Below the pieces are notes generated by a model. The model did no database searches. It was given only the letters and a program-made list of their open reading frames with translations, and was not told where the DNA came from. From positions 33,356 through 97,355 of the forward strand of contig NW_027469578.1 in the NCBI RefSeq assembly GCF_051020765.1: DNA of 64,000 nt, in the 5' to 3' direction. The DNA is from Lasioglossum baleicum (taxonomy: Eukaryota > Arthropoda > Insecta > Hymenoptera > Halictidae). Made by a program: the position numbers and the translations under genes. This document shows, piece by piece, positions 52,601 to 62,047 of this stretch; position 1 is the stretch's first letter; the number at the start of each line of letters is the position of its first letter.

Positions 52601-55154
52601 CGCACGTGTTTTTGCTCGACTAGCCTGCGGGATGCATCCTCTCGCACGTGTTTTTGCTCGACTAGCCATGCGCATCCCAAAAAACCTGCGCATGCGCATC
52701 CCACAAAACCTGCGCATGCGCATCCCACAAAACCTCGCACGTGTTTTTACTCGACTAGCCTGCGGGATGCATCCTCTCGCACGTGTTTTTACTCGACTAG
52801 CCTGCGGGATGCATCCTCTCGCACGTGTTTTTACTCGACTAGCCTGCGGGATGCATCCTCTCGCACGTGTTTTTTCTCGACTAGCCATGCGCATCCCAAA
52901 AAACCTGCGCATGCGCATCCCACAAAACCTGCGCATGCGCATCCCACAAAACCTCGCACGTGTTTTTACTCGACTAGCCTGCGGGATGCATCCTCTCGCA
53001 CGTGTTTTTGCTCGACTAGCCTGCGGGATGCATCCTCTCGCACGTGTTTTTGCTCGACTAGCCTGCGGGATGCATCCTCTCGCACGTGTTTGTGCTCGAC
53101 TAGCCTGCGGGATGCATCCTCTCGCACGTGTTTTTACTCGACTAGCCTGCGGGATGCATCCTCTCGCACGTGTTTTTGCTCGACTAGCCTGCAGGATGCA
53201 TCCTCTCGCACGTGTTTTTACTCGACTAGCCTGCGGGATGCATCCTCTCGCACGTGTTTTTGCTCGACTAGCCATGCGCATCCCAAAAAACCTGCGCATG
53301 CGCATCCCAAAAAACCTGCGCATGCGCATCCCACAAAACCTCGCACGTGTTTTTACTCGACTAGCCTGCGGGATGCATCCTCTCGCACGTGTTTTTGCTC
53401 GACTAGCCTGCGGGATGCATCCTCTCGCACGTGTTTTTACTCGACTACCCTGCGGGATGCATCCTCTCGCACGTGTTTTTGCTCGACTAGCCATGCGCAT
53501 CCCAAAAAACCTGCGCATGCGCATCCCACAAAACCTGCGCATGCGCATGCCACAAAACCTCGCACGTGTTTTTGCTCGACTAGCCATGCGCATCCCAAAA
53601 AACCTGCGCATGCGCATCCCACAAAACCTCGCACGTGTTTTTACTCAGCTAGCCTGCGGGATGCATCCTCTCGCACGTGTTTTTGCTCGACTAGCCTGCG
53701 GGATGCATCCTCTCGCACGTGTTTTTGCTCGACTACCCATGCGCATCCCAAAAATCCTGCGCATGCGCATCCCACAAAACCTGCGCATGCGCATCCCACG
53801 AAACCTCGCACGTGTTTTTACTCGACTAGCCTGCGGGATGCATCCTCTCGCACGTGTTTTTGCTCGACTAGCCTGCGGGATGCATCCTCTCGCACGTGTT
53901 TTTGCTCGACTAGCCTGCGGGATGCATCCTCTCGCACGTGTTTGTGCTCGACTAGCCTGCGGGATGCATCCTCTCGCACGTGTTTTTACTCGACTAGCCT
54001 GCGGGATGCATCCTCTCGCACGTGTTTTTGCTCGACTAGCCTGCGGGATGCATCCTCTCGCACGTGTTTTTGCTCGACTAGCCTGCGGGATGCATCCTCT
54101 CGCACGTGTTTTTGCTCGACTAGCCTGCGGGATGCATCCTCTCGCACGTGTTTTTGCTCGACTAGCCATGCGCATCCCAAAAAACCTGCGCATGCGCATC
54201 CCACAAAACCCCGCACGTGTTTTTACTCGACTAGCCATGCGCATCCCAAAAAACCTGCGCATGCGCATCCCACAAAACCTGCGCATACGCATCCCACAAA
54301 ACCTCGCACGTGTTTTTACTCGACTAGCCTGCGGGATGCATCCTCTCGCACGTGTTTTTGCTCGACTAGCCTGCGGGATGCATCCTCTCGCACGTGTTTT
54401 TACTCGACTACCCTGCGGGATGCATCCTCTCGCACGTGTTTTTGCTCGACTAGCCATGCGCGTCACAAAAAACCTGCGCATGCGCATCCCACAAAACCTG
54501 CGCATGCGCATGCCACACAACCTCGCACGTGTTTTTGCTCGACTAGCCATGCGCATCCCAAAAAACCTGCGCATGCGCATCCCACAAAACCTGCGCATAC
54601 GCATCCCACAAAACCTCGCACGTGTTTTTACTCGACTAGCCTGCGGGATGCAGCCTCTCGCACGTGTTTTTACTCGACTAGCCTGCGGGATGCATCCTCT
54701 CGCACGTGTTTTTACTCGACTAGCCTGCGGGATGCATCCTCTCGCACGTGTTTTTGCTCGACTAGAATGCGGGATGCATCCTCTCGCACGTGTTTTTGCT
54801 CGACTAGCCTGCGGGATGCATCCTCTCGCACGTGTTTTTGCTCGACTAGCCTGCGGGATGCATCATCTAGCACGTGTTTTTACTCGACTAGCCTGCGGGA
54901 TGCATCCTCTCGCACGTGTGTTTACTCGACTAGCCTGCGGGGTGCATCATCTCGCACGTGTTTTTGCTCGACTAGCCTGCGGGATGCATCCTCTCGCACG
55001 TGTTTTTGATCGACTAGCCTGCGGGATGCATCCTCTCGCACGTGTTTTTGCTCGACTAGCCTGCGGGATGCATCCTCTCGCACGTGTTTTTACTCGACTA
55101 GCCATGCGCATCCCAAAAAACCTGTGCATGCGCATCCCACAAAACCTGCGCATG
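46691..55154 (+). repeat. Mixed A/B satellite array, domain III
   Basis: This is the mixed part of the second 11.6-kb macro-repeat and has the same A and B modules as domain I. It includes the nested repeats equivalent to 35.7-41.2 kb (about 47.3-52.6 kb). No unique sequence and no gene are present. Confidence 0.95.
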
Positions 55155-55159
55155 TTTTT
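55148..55159 (+). other. Mixed-to-A-only domain joint, copy 2
   Basis: This joint reads GCGCATGTTTTTACTC followed by the CTCAACTAG core, exactly as 11,377 bp upstream. It was carried along in the 11.6-kb duplication. Confidence 0.9.
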
Positions 55160-58100
55160 ACTCAACTAGCCTGCGGGAAGCATCCTCTCGCACGTGTTTT
55201 TACTCGACTAGCCTGCGGGAAGCATCCTCTCGCACGTGTTTTTACTCGACTAGCCTGCGGGATGCATCCTCTCGCACGTGTTTTTACTCGACTAGCATGC
55301 GGGATGCATCCTTTCGCACGTCTTTTTACTCGACTAGCCTGCGGGATGCATCCTCGCGCACGTGTTTTTACTCGACTAGCCTGCGGGATGCATCCTCTCG
55401 CACGTGTTTTTGCTCGAGTAGCCTGTGGGATGCATCCTCTCGCACGTGTTTTTACTCGACTAGCCTGCGGGATGCATTCTCTCGCACGTGTTTTTACTCG
55501 ACTAGCATGCGGGATGCATCCTCTCGTACGTGTTTTTACTCGACTAGCCTGCGGGATGCATCCTCTCGCACGTGTTTTTACTCGACTAGCCTGCGGGATG
55601 CATCCTCTCGCACGTGTTTTTACTCGACTAGCCTGCGGGATGCATCCTCTCGCACGTGTTTTTACTCGACTAGCCTGCGGGATGCATCCTCTCGCACGAG
55701 TTTTTACTCGACTAGCCTGCGGGATGCATCCTCTCGCAGGTGTTTTTACTCGGCTAGCCTGCGGGATGCATCCTCTCGCACGTGTTTTTACTCGACCAGC
55801 ATGCGGGATGCATCCTCTCGCACGTCTTTTTACTCGACTAGCCTGCGGGATGCATCCTCGCGCACGTGTTTTTACTCGACTAGCCTGCGGGATGCATCCT
55901 CTCGCACGTGTTTTTGCTCGAGTAGCCTGCGGGATGCATCCTCTCGCACGTGTTTTTACTCGACTAGCCTGCGGGATGCATTCTCTCGCACGTGTTTTTA
56001 CTCGACTAGCATGCGGGATGCATCCTCTCGCACGTGTTTTTACTCGACTAGCCTGCGGGATGCATCCTCTCGCACGTGTTTTTACTCGACTAGCCTGCGG
56101 GATGCATCCTCTCGCACGTGTTTTTACTCGACTAGCCTGCGGGATGCATCCTCTCGCACGTGTTTTTACTCGACTAGCCTGCGGGATGCATCCTCTCGCA
56201 GGTGTTTTTACTCGGCTAGCCTGCGGGATGCATCCTCTCGCACGTGTTCTTACTCGACTAGCCTGCGGGGTGCATCCTCTCGCACGTGTTTTTAATCGAC
56301 TAGCATGCGGGATGCATCCTGTCGCACGTGTTTTTACTCGACTAGCCTGCGGGATGCATCCTCTCGCACGTGTTTTTACTCGACTAGCCTGCGGGATGCA
56401 TCCTCTCGCACGTGTTTTTACTCGACTAGCCTGCGGGAAGCATCCTCTCGCACGTGTTTTTACTCGACTAGCCTGCGGGAAGCATCCTCTCGCACGTGTT
56501 TTTACTCGACTAGCCTGCGGGATGCATTCTCTCGCACGTGTTTTTACTCGACTAGCCTGCGGGATGCATTCTCTCGCACGTGTTTTTACTCGACTAGACT
56601 GCGGGATGCATCCTGTCGCACGTGTTTTTACTCGACTAGCCTGCGGGATGCATCCTCTCGCACGTGTTTTTACTCGACTAGCCTGCGGGATGCATCCTCT
56701 CGCACGTGTTTTTACTCGACTAGCCTAAGGGATGCATCCTCTCGCAGGTGTTTTTACTCGGCTAGCCTGCGGGATGCATCCTCTCGCACGTGTTTTTACT
56801 CGACTAGCCTGCGGGGTGCATCCTCTCGCACGTGTTTTTAATCGACTAGCCTGCGGGATGCATCCTGTCGCACGTGTTTTTACTCGACTAGCCTGCGGGA
56901 TGCATCCTCTCGCACGTGTTCTTACTCGACTAGCCTGCGGGATGCATCCTCTCGCACGTGTTTTTACTCGATTAGCCTGCGGGAAGCATCCTCTCGCACG
57001 TGTTTTTACTCGACTAGCCTGCGTGATGCATTCTCTCGCACGTGTTTTTACTCGACTAGCCTGCGGGAAGCATCCTCTCGCACGTGTTTTTACTCGACTA
57101 GCCTGCGGGATGCATTCTCTCGCACGGGTTCTTACTCGACTAGCCTGCGGGATGCATCCTCTCGCACGTGTTTTTACTCGATTAGCCTGCGGGAAGCATC
57201 CTCTCGCACGTGTTTTTACTCGACTAGACTGCGGGATGCATCCTGTCGCACGTGTTTTTACTCGACTAGCCTGCGGGATGCATCCTCTCGCACGTGTTTT
57301 TACTCGACTAGCCTGCGGGATGCATCCTCTCGCAGGTGTTTTTACTCGGCTAGCCTGCGGGATGCATCCTCTCGCACGTGTTCTTACTCGACTAGCCTGC
57401 GGGGTGCATCCTCTCGCACGTGTTTTTAATCGACTAGCCTGCGGGATGCATCCTGTCGCACGTGTTTTACTCGACTAGCCTGCGGGATGCATCCTCTCGC
57501 ACGTGTTTTTACTCGACTAGCCTGCGGGATGCATCCTCTCGCACGTGTTTTTACTCGACTAGCCTGCGGGAAGCATCCTCTCGCACGTGTTTTTACTCAA
57601 CTAGCCTGCGGGAAGCATCCTCTCGCACGTGTTTTTACTCGACTAGCCTGCGGGATGCATTCTCTCGCACGTGTTTTTACTCGACTAGCCTGCGGGATGC
57701 ATTCTCTCGCACGTGTTTTTACTCGACTAGACTGCGGGATGCATCCTGTCGCACGTGTTTTTACTCGACTAGCCTGCGGGATGCATCCTCTCGCACGTGT
57801 TTTTACTCGACTAGCCTGCGGGATGCATCCTCTCGCACGTGTTTTTACTCGACTAGCCTGCGGGATGCATCCTCTCGCAGGTGTTTTTACTCGGCTAGCC
57901 TGCGGGATGCATCCTCTCGCACGTGTTTTTACTCGACTAGCCTGCGGGGTGCATCCTCTCGCACGTGTTTTTAATCGACTAGCCTGCGGCATGCATCCTG
58001 TCGCACGTGTTTTTACTCGACTAGCCTGCGGGATGCATCGTCTCGCACGTGTTCTTACTCGACTAGCCTGCGGGATGCATCCTCTCGCACGTGTTTTTAC

Positions 58101-58924
58101 TCGATTAGCCTGCGGGAAGCATCCTCTCGCACGTGTTTTTACTCGACTAGCCTGCGGGATGCATTCTCTCGCACGTGTTTTTACTCGACTAGCCTGCGGG
58201 AAGCATCCTCTCGCACGTGTTTTTACTCGACTAGCCTGCGGGATGCATTCTCTCGCACGGGTTTTTACTCGACTAGCCTGCGGGATGCATCCTGTCGCAC
58301 GTGTTTTTACTCGACTAGCCTGCGGGATGCATCCTCTCGCACGTGTTTTTACTCGATTAGCCTGCGGGAAGCATCCTCTCGCACGTGTTTTTACTCGACT
58401 AGCCTGCGGGATGCATTCTCTCGCACGTGTTTTTACTCGACTAGCCTGCGGGAAGCATCCTCTCGCACGTGTTTTTACTCGACTAGCCTGCGGGATGCAT
58501 TCTCTCGCACGTGTTTTTACTCGACTAGCCTGCGGGATGCATTCTCTCGCACGTGTTTTTACTCGACTAGACTGCGGGATGCATCCTGTCGCACGTGTTT
58601 TTACTCGACTAGCCTGCGGGATGCATACTCTCGCACGTGTTTTTACTCGACTAGCCTGCGGGATGCATCCTCTCGCACGTGTTTTTACTCGACTAGCCTG
58701 CGGGAAGCATCCTCTCGCACGTGTTTTTACTCGACTAGCCTGCGGGATGCATTCTCTCGCACGTGTTTTTACTCGACTAGCCTGCGGGATGCATTCTCTC
58801 GCACGTGTTTTTACTCGACTAGACTGCGGGATGCATCCTGTCGCACGTGTTTTTACTCGACTAGCCTGCGGGATGCATCCTCTCGCACGTGTTTTTACTC
58901 GACTAGCCTGCGGGATGCATCCTC

Positions 58925-60898
58925 TCGACGTGTTTTTACTCGACTAGCCTGCGGGAAGCATCCTCTCGCACGTGTTTTTACTCGACTAGCCTGCGGGAAG
59001 CATCCTCTCGCACGTGTTTTTACTCGACTAGCCTGCGGGATGCATTCTCTCGCACGTGTTTTTACTCGACTAGCATGCGGGATGCATCCTCTCGCACGTC
59101 TTTTTACTCGACTAGCCTGCGGGATGCATCCTCGCGCACGTGTTTTTACTCGACTAGCCTGCGGGATGCATCCTCTCGCACGTGTTTTTGCTCGACTAGC
59201 CTGCGGGATGCATCCTCTCGCACGTGTTTTTACTCGACTAGCCTGCGGGATGCATCCTCTCGCACGTGTTTTTACTCGACTAGCCTGCGGGATGCATCCT
59301 CTCGCACGTGTTTTTACTCGACTAGCCTGCGGGATGCATCCTCTCGCACGTGTTTTTACTCGACTAGCCTGCGGGATGCATCCTCTCGCACGTGTTTTTA
59401 CTCGACTAGCCTGCGGGATGCATCCTCTCGCACGTGTTTTTACTCGACTAGCCTGCGGGATGCATCCTCTCGCAGGTGTTTTTGATCGACTAGCCTGCGG
59501 GATGCATCCTCTCGCACGTGTTTTTGCTCGACTAGCCTGCGGGATGCATCCTCTCGCACGTGTTTTTGCTCGACTAGCCTGCGGGATGCATCATCTAGCA
59601 CGTGTTTTTACTCGACTAGCCTGCGGGATGCATCCTCTCGCACGTGTGTTTACTCGACTAGCCTGCGGGGTGCATCATCTCGCACGTGTTTTTGCTCGAC
59701 TAGCCTGCGGGATGCATCCTCTCGCACGTGTTTTTGATCGACTAGCCTGCGGGATGCATCCTCTCGCACGTGTTTTTGCTCGACTAGCCTGCGGGATGCA
59801 TCCTCTCGCACGTGTTTTTGCTCGACTAGCCTGCGGGATGCATCCTCTCGCACGTGCTTTTACTCGACTAGCCTGCGGGATGCATCCTCTCGCACGTGTT
59901 TTTGCTCGACTGGCCTGCGGGATGCATCCTCTCGCACGTGTTTTTACTCGACTAGCCTGCGGGAAGCATCCTCTCGCACGTGTTTTTACTCGACTAGCCT
60001 GCGGGTTGCATTCTCTCGCACATGTTTTTACTCGACTAGCCTGCGGGATGCATTCTCTCGCACGTGTTTTTACTCGACTAGACTGCGGGATGCATCCTGT
60101 CGCACGTGTTTTTACTCGACTAGCCTGCGGGATGCATCCTCTCGCACGTGTTTTTACTCGACTAGCCTGCGGGATGCATCCTCTCGCACGTGTTTTTACT
60201 CGACTAGCCTGCGGGATGCATCCTCTCGCACGTGTTTTTGCTCGACTAGCCTGCGGGATGCATCCTCTCGCACGTGTTTTTACTCGACTAGCCTGCGGGA
60301 TGCATCCTCTCGCACGTGTTTTTGCTCGACTAGCCTGCGGGATGCATCCTCTCGCACGTGTTTTTGCTCGACTAGCCTGCGGGATGCATCCTCTCGCACG
60401 TGTTTTTACTCGACTAGCCTGCGGGAAGCATCCTCTCGCACGTGTTTTTACTCGACTAGCTTGCGGGATGCATTCTCTCGCACGTGTTTTTACTCGACTA
60501 GCCTGCGGGATGCATTCTCTCGCACGTGTTTTTACTCGACTAGACTGCGGGATGCATCCTGTCGCACGTGTTTTTCCTCGACTAGCCTGCGGGATGCATC
60601 CTCTCGCACGTGTTTTTACTCGACTAGCCTGCGGGATGCATCCTCTCGCACGTGTTTTTACTCGACTAGCCTGCGGGAAGCATCCTCTCGCACGTGTTTT
60701 TACTCGACTAGCCTGCGGGATGCATTCTCTCGCACGTGTTTTTACTCGACTAGCCTGCGGGATGCATTCTCTCGCACGTGTTTTTACTCGACTAGACTGC
60801 GGGATGCATCCTGTCGCACGTGTTTTTACTCGACTAGCCTGCGGGATGCATCCTCTCGCACGTGTTTTTACTCGACTAGCCTGCGGGATGCATCCTCT
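58925..60898 (+). repeat. 1,973-bp A-only higher-order repeat, copy 1
   Basis: A one-base-short monomer, CTCTCGACGTG, marks the left end at about 58,925 and recurs at about 60,899 and 63,930. The sequence from 58,925 to about 59,915 recurs at an offset of 1,973 bp (TCGCGCACG at about 59,133 and 61,106), falling to 1,889 bp after the second copy loses two monomers (84 bp). The right half recurs at an offset of 3,031 bp up to 63,951. Confidence 0.8.
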
Positions 60899-61800
60899 CG
60901 ACGTGTTTTTACTCGACTAGCCTGCGGGAAGCATCCTCTCGCACGTGTTTTTACTCGACTAGCCTGCGGGAAGCATCCTCTCGCACGTGTTTTTACTCGA
61001 CTAGCCTGCGGGATGCATTCTCTCGCACGTGTTTTTACTCGACTAGCATGCGGGATGCATCCTCTCGCACGTCTTTTTACTCGACTAGCCTGCGGGATGC
61101 ATCCTCGCGCACGTGTTTTTACTTGACTAGCCTGCGGGATGCATCCTCTCGCACGTGTTTTTGCTCGACTAGCCTGCGGGATGCATCCTCTCGCACGTGT
61201 TTTTACTCGACTAGCCTGCGGGATGCATCCTCTCGCGCGTGTTTTTACTCGACTAGCCTGCGGGATGCATCCTCTCGCACGTGTTTTTACTCGACTAGCC
61301 TGCGGGATGCATCCTCTCGCACGTGTTTTTACTCGACTAGCCTGCGGGATGCATCCTCTCGCACGTGTTTTTACTCGACTAGCCTGCGGGATGCATCCTC
61401 TCGCACGTGTTTTTACTCGACTAGCCTGCGGGATGCATCCTCTCGCAGGTGTTTTTGATCGACTAGCCTGCGGGATGCATCCTCTCGCACGTGTTTTTGC
61501 TCGACTAGCCTGCGGGATGCATCCTCTCGCACGTGTGTTTACTCGACTAGCCTGCGGGGTGCATCATCTCGCACGTGTTTTTGCTCGACTAGCCTGCGGG
61601 ATGCATCCTCTCGCACGTGTTTTTGATCGACTAGCCTGCGGGATGCATCCTCTCGCACGTGTTTTTGCTCGACTAGCCTGCGGGATGCATCCTCTCGCAC
61701 GTGTTTTTGCTCGACTAGCCTGCGGGATGCATCCTCTCGCACGTGCTTTTACTCGACTAGCCTGCGGGATGCATCCTCTCGCACGTGTTTTTGCTCGACT
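60899..61800 (+). repeat. 1,973-bp A-only higher-order repeat, partial copy 2
   Basis: This repeats 58,925 to about 59,915 with one 84-bp loss near 61.52 kb, where the monomer with CATCATCTAGC is missing. It then runs into monomers with the CTCGACTGG core (61,798 and 61,840) and the B island. Confidence 0.75.
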
Positions 61801-61971
61801 GGCCTGCGGGATGCATCCTCTCGCACGTGTTTTTGCTCGACTGGCCTGCGGGATGCATCCTCTCGCACGTGTTTTTGCTCGACTAGCATGCGGGATGCAT
61901 CCTCTCGCACGTGTTTTTGCTCGACTACCCTGCGGGATGCATCCTCTCGCACGTGTTTTTACTCGACTAGC

Positions 61972-62047
61972 CATGCGCATCCCAAAAAACCTGCGCATGC
62001 GCATCCCAAAAAACCTTCGCATGCGCATCCCACAAAACCTGCGCATG
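61972..62047 (+). repeat. Isolated three-unit B cluster (B island)
   Basis: This is a single B cluster of K-K-Q order inside A-only sequence, with CCTTCGCATGCG at the second joint. It ends with the same GCGCATGTTTTTACTC joint as at 43,771 and 55,148, and two GGGAAGC monomers follow, again as at those places. It is therefore a fourth, shortened remnant of the mixed domain edge and not a random insertion. Confidence 0.9.

Larger units (their letters stand above)
46598..57974 (+). repeat. 11.6-kb macro-repeat, copy 2 (11,377 bp)
   Basis: This is the right copy of the macro-duplication. It ends at 57,974, where this side has TTTTTAATCG and copy 1 has TTTTTACTCG (46,597). It is 261 bp shorter through a 237-bp loss at about 47,733 and one missing B unit near 46.75 kb. 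Otherwise only scattered single-base differences were seen, such as GACTAGAATGCGG at about 54,775 (copy 1 has GACTAGCCTGCGG), CGCATGAGCATCC at about 50,620, and CTGCAGG at 53,190 (copy 1 has CAGCAGG). Confidence 0.9.
55155..61971 (+). repeat. A-only satellite array, domain IV
   Basis: About 162 A monomers in one orientation with no B unit. The part to 57,974 belongs to macro copy 2. Beyond it the same variant monomers (GGGAAGC, GCATTCTC, CCTGTCGC with GACTAGACTG) recur in short periodic groups. From about 59.5 kb, cores with GATCG, tails with CATCATCTAGC, cores with GTGTGTTTACTC and tails with CGGGGTGCATCATC appear; the same group is found next to the mixed domains at 43.5 kb and 54.9 kb. Confidence 0.95.
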
